A DNA stretch of 64,000 nucleotides from assembly GCA_002702065.1 (NCBI GenBank), contig NZXX01000002.1, positions 744,001 through 808,000 of the forward strand. The letters run 5' to 3'. Positions 8,792 through 16,096 of the stretch are shown in pieces; the first letter of the stretch is position 1, and the number at the start of each line of letters is the position of its first letter. Made by a program: the position numbers and the translations under genes. The notes beneath the pieces are model-generated. The model did no database searches. It was given only the letters and a program-made list of their open reading frames with translations, and was not told the origin of the DNA. The DNA is from Anaerolineaceae bacterium. GTDB taxonomy: Bacteria; Chloroflexota; Anaerolineae; Aggregatilineales; Phototrophicaceae.

Positions 8792-9387
8792 CTGACCCTA
8801 TGCCCGATCATTCCAACTGGTTCGCCGCCGCACTCGGTCGCCTGTTTCACCCGGCGGTGATCTGCATTCCCACGCTGGCGCTGGTCCTGAACGACCTGCC
8901 ACTTTTGGAAGCGGTGCTCTGGACGGCGCTGGTTGCGGCCATCGTGACCGTGCCCGGCCTCATCACCATCGCCGTGCTACAGCGGCGGCAGCGCTACGTC
9001 TACCAGCGCCAGACCCGCCGCCCGGTGTACCTCGTCGCCTGGCTGAGTGTGGTCGCTTGCTTCGCTGTCATTCTGCTGTTGGATGGTCCGGCAGCGCTGC
9101 GGGTGTGTATCGCCACCCTGATCGTCTGGCTGCCGGTGCAGTTGTTCATCAACAGCCGCTACACCAAGATTTCCACGCATGTGGCGGTGGTGACGGGCTG
9201 CGCGACAGGATTGTGGCTGCTGGGGAAACTGGACAGTCCGCTGCTCCAGATCACAGCCCTGGCGATCATCGGGCTGACCATCTGGGCGAGAGTTACAACC
9301 CGAAACCATACCCCTGCTCAGGTTGCACTTGGGCTGCTGGTGGGTGCAGGGTCGGTGCTGGTAGTGTTTCCGCTCTTGCTGGGATAG
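8788..9387 (+). CDS. Membrane protein with PAP2-like C-terminus
   Basis: 199 residues from the ATG that overlaps the previous stop. About five membrane helices. The C-terminal part, with KISTHVAVVTG and WARVTTRNHTPAQV, resembles the core of PAP2-type phosphatase-like proteins (His in STH, Arg/His in the last motif). The full catalytic set is not clear, so it may be an inactive or divergent member. Last gene of the ImmA-like operon, ending three bases before the convergent XRE genes. Confidence 0.55.
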   Translation: MTDPMPDHSNWFAAALGRLFHPAVICIPTLALVLNDLPLLEAVLWTALVAAIVTVPGLITIAVLQRRQRYVYQRQTRRPVYLVAWLSVVACFAVILLLDGPAALRVCIATLIVWLPVQLFINSRYTKISTHVAVVTGCATGLWLLGKLDSPLLQITALAIIGLTIWARVTTRNHTPAQVALGLLVGAGSVLVVFPLLLG

Positions 9388-9390
9388 GTC

Positions 9391-9789
9391 TTAACGCACC
9401 GCGGGTGCGGCTAACCGCATCCATTCCATGATGGCGAGGACGTTGCGCTGGCCTTTGGGCGACAGGTGAGCGGCGGCATTCTCGATCGCGCCGATGAGTG
9501 GTGAGGCTGCCTGCATCTGGTGGTGGTAGAGATACGCCCGACAGGCGGCTTCGCTCTCGCAGGCAAAGTAGTCCAGGGAGATGCCGTAATGCTGGCAGAG
9601 CGCCAGGAGTGTGCTCAGGCGTGGATTGGCAGATTTGCCTTGCAGTAAGTTTGCCAGCGCCTGGTCGCTGATGCCCGTGGCCTGGGCAACCTGGCTGATA
9701 TTGATGTCGGCCCCTGTGCCCAATTCCAGCAGCAGCCGGATCTGCTCGCTGACACTGATCTGCGTGTTGTATTCAGCCTCCGTCTTCAT
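9391..9789 (-). CDS. XRE-type HTH regulator
   Basis: 132 residues beginning MKTEAEYNTQISVSEQIRLL. The HTH (NISQVAQATGISDQALANLLQGK) is a Cro/CI-type domain. The C-terminal half ends HLSPKGQRNVLAIMEWMR and matches the end of the neighbouring regulator, so the two are paralogues. It overlaps the upstream XRE gene by 17 bases, which suggests translational coupling. Likely DNA-binding control of the divergent region at 10.2 kb. Confidence 0.8.
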   Translation of the reverse strand: MKTEAEYNTQISVSEQIRLLLELGTGADINISQVAQATGISDQALANLLQGKSANPRLSTLLALCQHYGISLDYFACESEAACRAYLYHHQMQAASPLIGAIENAAAHLSPKGQRNVLAIMEWMRLAAPAVR

Positions 9790-10216
9790 CGTAGCTTTCC
9801 AGGTTCGGCAGCGGCGGCAGGTGGCTGCCGTTCTTGCGCTGTGCCTCAGCAGCCTGTACCCATTGGATGATGGTGAGTACATCACGCTGCGATTTTGGCG
9901 AGAGGTGGGTAGCCCGGAATGCGATTTCGTTGATCGGCGAGAGGGCCTCGGCCTGATCCCCGACCAGGATGGCGTAACACTCCTCGGTGCTGCGGGTCTC
10001 AAAATAACGCAGCGGGACATGAAAGAAGCGGCAGATTTCGCGCAGGGTGTGAAGCTGCGGGTTCTTGATCTTACCTGTTCGCAGTTGACTCAACGTTGCT
10101 AGACTAACATCAATAGCATCGCTGACTTCCTGCATGGTGTAAGCACGGCCAGCGGGGTGCTTGACCTCATCGAAAAGGATTTGCAGTTGCTCAGACACCG
10201 GCAGGAAATCGTTCAT
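9773..10216 (-). CDS. XRE-type HTH regulator (first of pair)
   Basis: 147 residues from ATG 10216, preceded by AGAGG at 7 bases. The N-terminal HTH (AYTMQEVSDAIDVSLATL, ending QLRTGKIKNPQ) is followed by a conserved C-terminal block with HLSPKSQRDVLTIIQW. The gene reads out of a short divergent promoter region rich in inverted repeats, so it probably autoregulates and controls the rightward LuxR-type gene. A target for the ImmA-like protease by analogy with ICEBs1 (inference). Confidence 0.82.
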   Translation of the reverse strand: MNDFLPVSEQLQILFDEVKHPAGRAYTMQEVSDAIDVSLATLSQLRTGKIKNPQLHTLREICRFFHVPLRYFETRSTEECYAILVGDQAEALSPINEIAFRATHLSPKSQRDVLTIIQWVQAAEAQRKNGSHLPPLPNLESYDEDGG

Positions 10217-10227
10217 CGTCAAACCTC

Positions 10228-10244
10228 TGGTATTTATTATACCA
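10228..10244. promoter_or_regulatory. Inverted-repeat operator candidate
   Basis: TGGTAT and ATACCA, perfect 6-bp arms around TTATT. It covers the -10 (10236-10241) of the leftward XRE promoter, so a bound repressor would block that promoter. Confidence 0.6.
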
Positions 10245-10250
10245 AATCCT

Positions 10251-10278
10251 TTGACATATTGTCCAATTTCTCTATAAT
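10251..10278 (+). promoter_or_regulatory. Strong sigma-70 promoter with embedded palindrome (rightward)
   Basis: A consensus TTGACA (10251-10256), 16 bases, then consensus TATAAT (10273-10278). The -35 lies in a near-palindrome, TTGACA-TAT-TGTCCAA (10251-10266). The same palindrome supplies a TTGGAC -35 for the leftward XRE gene. The two promoters therefore share one control segment. Confidence 0.82.
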
Positions 10279-10395
10279 TAAGATGTGCATTTCATGCTAT
10301 CACTTTTTCCGTTCATCATTATAGCGTACTTTGGAGGCATCGTCCTTTCCAGCCGTACCCGTATAACTGCTTCAGATCAGGAAGGGTTTTCGCTC

Positions 10396-11043
10396 ATGCA
10401 GTTCATCAAACTGGTCGTCGTGGCCGCGAATGATCTCATCCGCAGTGGCATTCAGCTGCTCATTCACGCCGCCCCATCCATCGAACTCATACAGGCATTT
10501 TCCTCCATCCACCCATGTGAGCAGTATCTCAAGCAGCATCGCGCCAACGTGTTGCTGCTCGATGATGCCCTGCCCGGACACCTGATCCCCACTCAGACGA
10601 TTGGGGCGCTGCATGAGCGTTATCCCACTTTAGGAATTATTGTATTGAGCGATCACCTGAGCGAACACTACGTCCAACGCCTGATTGATCATGGTGCATC
10701 TGGCTTCATCTACAAAGAAGATCGCCTAGAAGACAGCCTGGTGGTCGGCATCCTGACCGTGGCCGATGGACACATCTTCCTCTCACCCCAGGCTTCAGCG
10801 CTGCCATATGGTCGTATGATGGACGGACAGCTTAATCGCACTGATATGGAAGTGTTAGAACTGATCGCCAGAGGCTACACCGTGCAGGAGATCAGCCGCC
10901 GGGTGGGGATCGTGGATCGGTCAGTATATCGCATCCGTAGCAAGCTGCGGCAGTATCTGGGGGTGCGCACCAACGAGCAGGTGGTGGAGGCGGCAGTTCG
11001 ACGTGGACTGCTGAGAACCAATATGCTGACCCCCTCTGACTGA
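10396..11043 (+). CDS. LuxR-type response-regulator-like protein 1
   Basis: 215 residues from ATG 10396, preceded by AGGAAGGG. The N-terminal half looks like a receiver fold (IKLVVVAANDLIRSGIQLLI; LLLDDAL; GASGFIYKED) but lacks a clean acidic pocket, so phosphorylation is doubtful. The C-terminal half is a helix-turn-helix (TDMEVLELIARGYTVQEISR). It is transcribed from the strong regulated promoter at 10251-10278. Two paralogues follow at 11.2 and 13.4 kb. Proposed role: transcriptional control of the ICE. Confidence 0.75.
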   Translation: MQFIKLVVVAANDLIRSGIQLLIHAAPSIELIQAFSSIHPCEQYLKQHRANVLLLDDALPGHLIPTQTIGALHERYPTLGIIVLSDHLSEHYVQRLIDHGASGFIYKEDRLEDSLVVGILTVADGHIFLSPQASALPYGRMMDGQLNRTDMEVLELIARGYTVQEISRRVGIVDRSVYRIRSKLRQYLGVRTNEQVVEAAVRRGLLRTNMLTPSD

Positions 11044-11156
11044 ATTTGACCGTGCCAATGTGTCATTCTGCCTGCCGGATTTTCCCGATTCGGACATTGC
11101 CTCGCGTCAGTAGGTGATATGCTGAATCCGAAATCAGATGCTGGTGGATGCCATCG

Positions 11157-11804
11157 ATGTCAACCCTGCCTGTTCGGATCATGTTCGCCGATAGCGCCGA
11201 TTTACTGCTGGTCGGCGCGCGACTCGTGCTGGAACAGCACCCGGATTGTCGGGTACTTGCGGTGGCGTCGGACTTCCAAGCGTTGTTGGGAGCGGCGAAA
11301 CACCAGCCGCCAGACATCATCATCCTGGGTGAGGGACTCGATCCCGATCTGGACGTGTGGGGTCAGGTCGAGCAACTTCAGGCCGTGACGCCGCATACCC
11401 GATTCATCCTTATGAGCGCCAGGACAGGCGGTCCGCTGATCCACGATGCCTTCGCGCATGGAATTGACGGGGTACTGTGCAAATCGGATGAACTCCAGAC
11501 CCACCTGCATGGTGCAGTACTGGCGGTGATGCGGGGTCGTCCCTATCTCTCACCCACAGCCAACACGGAATACCTGGTAGCGATCCGCGCCTCTGGCGCC
11601 AGCGACACGCTGGATCAGGAAGCGCGCGCTATTCTCCAACTACTCGTGCAAGGCCACCACACCGGGCAGATTGCCTGTCAGTTGAAAATCCCCCTGCGGC
11701 GTGTCTACTGGGTGCGGGAGAAACTTCGCCAGCGCTTTGGTGCCCTGACGAACGAACACATGATCAGCCGGGCGGCGGCAGAAGGTTTCGTGTATCCCTC
11801 GTGA
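11157..11804 (+). CDS. LuxR-type response-regulator-like protein 2
   Basis: 215 residues. Receiver-like N-terminus (VRIMFADSADLLLVGARLVL) and a C-terminal HTH with the block RRVYWVREKLRQRFG, then ALTNEHMISRAAAEGF, which is nearly identical in paralogue 3. A start at 11148 is also possible; GGTGG nine bases before 11157 favours the latter. A GATATGCTGA box about 40 bases upstream resembles the -10 boxes near other ICE genes. Confidence 0.75.
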   Translation: MSTLPVRIMFADSADLLLVGARLVLEQHPDCRVLAVASDFQALLGAAKHQPPDIIILGEGLDPDLDVWGQVEQLQAVTPHTRFILMSARTGGPLIHDAFAHGIDGVLCKSDELQTHLHGAVLAVMRGRPYLSPTANTEYLVAIRASGASDTLDQEARAILQLLVQGHHTGQIACQLKIPLRRVYWVREKLRQRFGALTNEHMISRAAAEGFVYPS

Positions 11805-11836
11805 ATTGGTCTGTCTGAATACTTACCCACCAACTG

Positions 11837-11871
11837 CCGATTTTTTGCAGCGCCATCCTGTAATTTTACTG
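11837..11871 (+). promoter_or_regulatory. ICE direct-repeat motif, copy A
   Basis: Half-sites CCGATTTTTTGCAG and TGTAATTTTACTG with 21-bp spacing, the same arrangement as copies B, C and D. It lies after LuxR gene 2. Whatever it drove has probably been displaced by the palindromic repeat and the group II intron remnant inserted next to it. Confidence 0.6.
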
Positions 11872-11895
11872 GTTCTAACAGAATTGATGAAATTG

Positions 11896-11966
11896 ACCTC
11901 ACCCCTGCTCACTGGGCGCGCTTTCCCCTCTCCAATTTGGAGGGGGCGCTCCGCAGGGGGTGAGGA
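11896..11966. repeat. Palindromic interspersed repeat (REP/MITE-like)
   Basis: CCTCACCCCTGC at the left is matched by GCAGGGGGTGAGG at the right, with an inner palindrome CCCCTCTCC/GGAGGGGG. The whole would fold into one long imperfect hairpin. Sequences of this style are common dispersed palindromes in GC-rich bacteria. No coding capacity. Confidence 0.65.
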
Positions 11967-11988
11967 CTGAACAAGAAAGCCCTCTAAA

Positions 11989-12362
11989 GTGCCGATTCCA
12001 CCAAAAGGATTAGAACGAGTAAAAATCCGGCGCTATACGAAGATCCGCTCGACTGCTAACCCGTATGACCCGGAGTGGGAAATCTACTTCGAGAAGCGCC
12101 TGGGCTTGAAAATGGCAAACAACTTGCGGAGCGGCAGTTGCTCTATCTGTGGTGTGAACAAAATGGCATATGTCCGGTTTGTGGTCAAAAGATTACCAAA
12201 ATCACGGGATGGCACAACCACCATATCCGATGGCGTTCACATGGCGGTGCAGATCGTGCCGAAAATCGCGCCTTATTGCATCCAAACTGTCATCGACAAG
12301 TCCATAGCCAGAATTTGATTGTTGAGAAGCTGCGTCCGACAAAGGGCGTTCAAAATGTTTGA
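11989..12362 (+). pseudogene. ltrA: 3' remnant of a group II intron reverse transcriptase/maturase, frameshifted
   Basis: The first frame (11989 on) gives KIRSTANPYDPEWEIYFEKR, the region just before the endonuclease domain of intron-encoded proteins. A frame change near 12115 continues as an HNH domain with CPVCGQKI, HNHHIRWRSHGG and LLHPNCHRQVH. The reverse transcriptase and maturase parts are missing and there is no start codon, so the gene is dead. It sits immediately before a recognisable intron domain V. Confidence 0.85.
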
Positions 12363-12435
12363 GCGGTATGATTGGAAAGCTTTCAGGTACGGTTCCTTGG
12401 GGGAGGGAGTGGCAGTAACGTCACTCTTTTACCCG
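12361..12435 (+). mobile_element. Group II intron domains V-VI (3' end of a degraded intron)
   Basis: 12361-12395 fits domain V: GAGCGGTATG pairs with CAGGTACGGTTC around a GAAA loop, with the expected two-base bulge region. Then GGGAGTGGCAGTAACGTCAC forms a domain VI-like hairpin and the intron appears to end in ...TTTTACCC. With the truncated ORF this leaves only the 3' ~450 bases of the intron. VapB begins about 50 bases after it. Confidence 0.75.
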
Positions 12436-12481
12436 GCAACTAAAGTAGCTTAAAATAGAGGAGAAGCAGGGAGGTACAGTC

Positions 12482-12721
12482 ATGATGTTCGAAGACGTAA
12501 AAAAAGCTGTAGATCGCTTCTCATTGAATGAACTGCGACAGCTGCGTGAGTATATTGAAGGCCGGGAACAACAAATCGAACTGCGCCCTGGCACCGTCGA
12601 TATGGAGGCGCTGTTGAGCGCCCTGGATGATATTCGTGCCGGGATGACGGAAGAAGAATTTGCCGAGATTGAGCGGGCTATGAATGAGGAGTACATCGAA
12701 GCGCTGGACGCTGACGAATGA
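12482..12721 (+). CDS. vapB: Antitoxin of a VapBC-type pair
   Basis: 79 residues, acidic, largely helical (VKKAVDRFSLNELRQLREYI), no clear ribbon-helix-helix. GGGAGG lies 8 bases before the ATG. The stop overlaps the start of the PIN-domain gene (ATGA), the usual order for antitoxin-toxin pairs. It should bind and neutralise the downstream PIN nuclease and repress the operon. Called mainly from context. Confidence 0.72.
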   Translation: MMFEDVKKAVDRFSLNELRQLREYIEGREQQIELRPGTVDMEALLSALDDIRAGMTEEEFAEIERAMNEEYIEALDADE

Positions 12722-13122
12722 CCGTTTTTGTGCTGGATACCAATGTCATCTCGGATATGGTCAGCCCGAACCCGAATGTGACTGTCATCAACCAGATCGC
12801 GGCGCATCGTCAGCATACGATTTGCCTGTGTGAAGCGGTCGATTATGAAGTTCGTCGCGGCTATCTCAAGACCGGTGCGACAGCAAAGCTGCGGATCTAT
12901 GAAGAACGCATCAGGTCGCAGTTTCAGTGGGTGGCAATTGTGGAGATCGATTGGCTACAGGCGGCGCAGTTCTGGGCCGATGCGGTCAACCAAGGCAAAC
13001 AGCTCTCCGATGTGGATTTGCTGGTGGCAGCGGTGGCGACCCGGCTCAGTGGGCAGGTCATCAGCGCCGATGACGATTTTGATGCGCTGCCGATCACGCG
13101 CACGACCTGGCGTTCTCCATAG
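12718..13122 (+). CDS. vapC: PIN-domain ribonuclease toxin
   Basis: 134 residues. FVLDTNVISD carries the first PIN aspartate, a mid-protein acidic residue lies in CEAVDYEVRRG, and SDVDLLVAAVA plus ISADDDFD supply the later acidic residues. VapC toxins cut specific tRNAs or rRNA. Coupled to the upstream antitoxin by a four-base overlap. Probably helps keep the ICE in the population. Confidence 0.88.
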   Translation: MTVFVLDTNVISDMVSPNPNVTVINQIAAHRQHTICLCEAVDYEVRRGYLKTGATAKLRIYEERIRSQFQWVAIVEIDWLQAAQFWADAVNQGKQLSDVDLLVAAVATRLSGQVISADDDFDALPITRTTWRSP

Positions 13123-13234
13123 GCGTCTGTGACGATCTACAATCTGGTAAGCGCCGCAGTCGCGGCAGGTGAACCTACCGATGCTTTCAGACGTTAATCA
13201 TTAACCATCGAAAATCCAAACGAAACTATAACAG

Positions 13235-13262
13235 CAAACACCTTTACGGGTGTTTGTTTTTT
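13235..13262 (+). terminator. Rho-independent terminator after VapBC
   Basis: CAAACACC/GGTGTTTG, an 8-bp perfect stem with a six-base loop, followed by six T. Confidence 0.9.
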
Positions 13263-13397
13263 GTAATGTAAGGTAGTGGCTACCAATTGACTGATGAGGT
13301 CGCTCTTTGAAATAGAACAGGCATCACGATTGATTGGGGTGCAACGAATCAGTGCGATACGCTGTTGCTTGACGTGTCAAGAGAACGCGAGAGGCGC

Positions 13398-14033
13398 ATG
13401 AAGTTTCGTATTGTGGTTGCGGATGCTACTGACCTGATCCGGCTGGGGATAGGTGCGGTGCTGGCCGCGCGACCTGAATTTGTGGTTGAAGCCAGTGTGG
13501 GGACGCTGGCGGAATTGTCCGCAGTGGTTGAGAAGAAGCCGCATGTGATGGTGGTGGATGAGCGGCTGGACCCCGACGTGGACATCCTGAAGATCGTGGA
13601 GCAGGTGGGTGAGCGGACACCGCAAACACGCCTGCTGGTCAGCGGTTATCTGCGGGATGGGCTGCTTATTCGGGATTTGTTCGCAGCGGGCAGCAGGGGT
13701 TATCTCTACAAGGGGGATGCGCTGCAAGAGGCGCTGCCGTCTGCCATTCAGACCGTGATGCGCGACCGCCCGTACCTGTCACCCACCGCCAATGCGGAAT
13801 ACCTGGTCGCCATGCAAACCCCGCAGCGTGATTGGCAGCTGGATTGTGAGGCGCGGAGCGTCCTGCGGCTGCTGGCGCAGGGTTGCCATGTCGGTCAGAT
13901 CGCGCTGGCATTGGATATCGATCCGCGCCGGGTGTACTGGGTACGGGAGAAACTGCGCGAGCGCTTCGGCGCGATGACCAATGAACACATGATCAGCCGC
14001 GCCGCGGCGGAAGGCTTCATCTTCTCCTCGTAG
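13398..14033 (+). CDS. LuxR-type response-regulator-like protein 3
   Basis: 211 residues from ATG 13398. A TTG start at 13365 is possible but adds a poor N-terminus. Receiver-like fold (KFRIVVADATDLIRLGIGAV; VVDERLDPDVDILK; YLYKGDALQEALP), then the HTH block RRVYWVREKLRERFG. It shares long identical stretches with paralogue 2 (YLSPTAN.EYLVA, NEHMISRAAAEGF). It ends 130 bases before the T4SS operon and motif copy B, so it is the best-placed candidate activator. Confidence 0.78.
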   Translation: MKFRIVVADATDLIRLGIGAVLAARPEFVVEASVGTLAELSAVVEKKPHVMVVDERLDPDVDILKIVEQVGERTPQTRLLVSGYLRDGLLIRDLFAAGSRGYLYKGDALQEALPSAIQTVMRDRPYLSPTANAEYLVAMQTPQRDWQLDCEARSVLRLLAQGCHVGQIALALDIDPRRVYWVREKLRERFGAMTNEHMISRAAAEGFIFSS

Positions 14034-14066
14034 TTGGGGCAGGGCTGAATTTTTTCCTGCCCAAAT

Positions 14067-14100
14067 CCGATTTTTACAGCGCAAAACTGAAATTTTACAG
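14067..14100 (+). promoter_or_regulatory. ICE direct-repeat motif, copy B
   Basis: Half-sites CCGATTTTTACAG and TGAAATTTTACAG, 21 bp apart (two helical turns), ending 65 bases before the first T4SS-operon gene. Same face-of-helix direct repeats as copies A, C and D. Confidence 0.72.
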
Positions 14101-14165
14101 CTGGTCGGCGGCCCCGATTTGCGAAGATGGAAAGAGCAAATCGACAGGGTGGAAGCAGGAGTCTT

Positions 14166-15392
14166 ATGCGAAAACGCACATTCTTGACGGCGCTGGGTGT
14201 GCTGGCATTCACGCCGCTGCTGGTGGTATGGGCGCTGATCGGGCAGGGTCGGGCAGGGGAGTCAGCAGCGCTGCCCACGCGGATGGTGCTGCCATCCCTC
14301 ACGCCATCGAGCACCGCGACGGCCTCACCCACGCCATCGAATACACCGACCGCGACCCGCACACCGACATTGACGGCAACACCGACGGCTACCGCAACGG
14401 CGCTGCCGACGCTGACACCGACGCTCTCAGCGCGGGTGCTGGAGATCAGCGCGGTCATGCCGGGGGTGTATGTCCCGCCGAGACCAACGAATTTTCCGTT
14501 CGGCACGATCCTGCTGTCTGCGCCGCCGCAGCCCATCGAGCCGCTGCCGGATGCCACGCACGAACCACCGCCGTATTCTGGCTGGTACAGCTTCGAGTCG
14601 GATCACCCATTCGTGCAGTACAGCACGCCCTGGCAGGCGCGCCAGGTGGTAGCCGCCAGCCGAGGACAGTACCACCGTTCGGAGAATGTTCAAAGCACCG
14701 TGACCTTTCCCTTTGAAGGCGAGGGGCTGCGGATTCGCTACGTGGCTGCCCGCAACATGGGCCTGTTCGACGTGATCGTGGATGGCGCAGTGATCGATAT
14801 GGTGGATGCCTACGCGCCCGAACTGCGCTTTCCCGGCACGCAGGTGTATTTCGTCGGCCCCGGAGCGCACACGCTGACGCTCCGCAGCGCGGGACGCAAG
14901 AACAACGCCAGTGAAGGTTACGTCGTCGGGCTGGATGCCATCCAGGTGTTTCGGGGCACAGCCAACACGCTGATTATTCCACCACCGGCGGAGAGCGCCA
15001 CGCCCACACCCCAACCGCGTCCAGCAGCAGGCGTGGAGCTGGTGGCCGCGCCACCGACGCTGCAACCGACAGCCACACCGGCTGCACCGGGACTGCTAAC
15101 CGTTTCGGTGGTGATCGCCTACGACGAAAACGGCAACCGCGCCGTCGATCCAGCCGAAGGCGTGGCAGGTATTTCGGTGCGGGTGGTCGAGGTTGGCACG
15201 AACCGCGTGATCTCGCAGGCCTTCACCGACGCGCAGGGCTTCGCCCAGCTTCAGGTCGTGACCTCAGCACAGGCGCGGGCCGTCGTCCCGTACTTCGGCA
15301 GGGTATGGGAGATTCCACGCGGACGCGGCGGCGGACAGGTGGCCTTCACGCTGCTGCTGCAACCAGGCAATCAACCGGGCTTAATCCCTTAA
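14166..15392 (+). CDS. Secreted/anchored protein of the T4SS operon
   Basis: 408 residues from ATG 14166, preceded by AGGAG. A signal-anchor helix (FLTALGVLAFTPLLVVWALI) is followed by ~45 residues almost wholly Thr/Pro/Ala/Ser, a spacer typical of Chloroflexota surface proteins. Next are a beta-rich domain (~130-260) resembling carbohydrate-binding-like sandwiches, and a C-terminal SdrD/CNA-B-like repeat (VVIAYDENGNRAVDPAEGV). It probably sits outside the membrane and contacts the wall or a partner cell. First gene behind motif B. No specific family recognised. Confidence 0.65.
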   Translation: MRKRTFLTALGVLAFTPLLVVWALIGQGRAGESAALPTRMVLPSLTPSSTATASPTPSNTPTATRTPTLTATPTATATALPTLTPTLSARVLEISAVMPGVYVPPRPTNFPFGTILLSAPPQPIEPLPDATHEPPPYSGWYSFESDHPFVQYSTPWQARQVVAASRGQYHRSENVQSTVTFPFEGEGLRIRYVAARNMGLFDVIVDGAVIDMVDAYAPELRFPGTQVYFVGPGAHTLTLRSAGRKNNASEGYVVGLDAIQVFRGTANTLIIPPPAESATPTPQPRPAAGVELVAAPPTLQPTATPAAPGLLTVSVVIAYDENGNRAVDPAEGVAGISVRVVEVGTNRVISQAFTDAQGFAQLQVVTSAQARAVVPYFGRVWEIPRGRGGGQVAFTLLLQPGNQPGLIP

Positions 15393-15406
15393 AGATGAGG
15401 AATGAG

Positions 15407-16084
15407 ATGAACGAAGAACGCACCCTTAAAGAAGTTCAGCGCGGGATGCTGCTGCGCTCGATTTACGTGCTGGTCGCGCCGGTGATGCTGGTCTTCGCGG
15501 CGCTGGCCTGCGGCACGCTTGTGACCGACACTGCCAGCTATACCTGCCCGACCCCAATCCCGCAGCCGACATCGACAGTGCTGGCAGGCACGCCGGAGCC
15601 GACGCTTCAGCCGCCACCCACACCCTACACCCTCGCGCCACCGCAGGATTTCTACGTCGGCGATGCGATCTTCGTCGGCCAGCCGGGCGCGCCGCTGCGC
15701 CTGCGTTTCCGCGTGCAGAATGTCCAGGTTCAACCGGCTGGTTCAGACAATCTGGTGACGTGGCGGCTGGAAATCCGCAACCTGGGCACGACGACCTATG
15801 AAACCGTTCCCGTCGCGCTGATGGTCATCACGCGCATCACCACCGCCAGCGGCGAGCAGATCGGGATATGGCGCGCGTCAGAAGCGGCGATGAACGCGGC
15901 AGGCTTCACCAACGAGAACTACGATCCGCTGCCGCCCGGCGCGACGCGAGTCTACCGGCTGGCGGCGTACATTCCGGCTGGGAGTGTGAGCCAGTTTGTG
16001 TATTTGCTGGACGGCGACGGCGACAACCGTATCACCTGGACCAACCAGGGCAATCCCTACTGCTCCGGCGACGTGGCGGATTAA
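15407..16084 (+). CDS. Putative lipoprotein of the T4SS operon
   Basis: 225 residues from ATG 15407 (GAGG six bases upstream). The hydrophobic segment ends LVFAALACG, a reasonable lipobox, then a Pro/Thr spacer and a beta-rich domain (LRFRVQNVQVQPAGSDNLVTW, LEIRNLGTTTYETVPVALMV) like NEAT-like/DUF4352-type sandwiches. Expected on the outer face of the membrane. It lies between the surface protein and the VirB6-like gene. Confidence 0.62.
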   Translation: MNEERTLKEVQRGMLLRSIYVLVAPVMLVFAALACGTLVTDTASYTCPTPIPQPTSTVLAGTPEPTLQPPPTPYTLAPPQDFYVGDAIFVGQPGAPLRLRFRVQNVQVQPAGSDNLVTWRLEIRNLGTTTYETVPVALMVITRITTASGEQIGIWRASEAAMNAAGFTNENYDPLPPGATRVYRLAAYIPAGSVSQFVYLLDGDGDNRITWTNQGNPYCSGDVAD

Positions 16085-16096
16085 GGAGAGCAACTC

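Noticed and set aside
14283-14420. Tandem DNA repeat
   Set aside because: Explained by Thr/Pro/Ala-rich spacer codons of the secreted protein.
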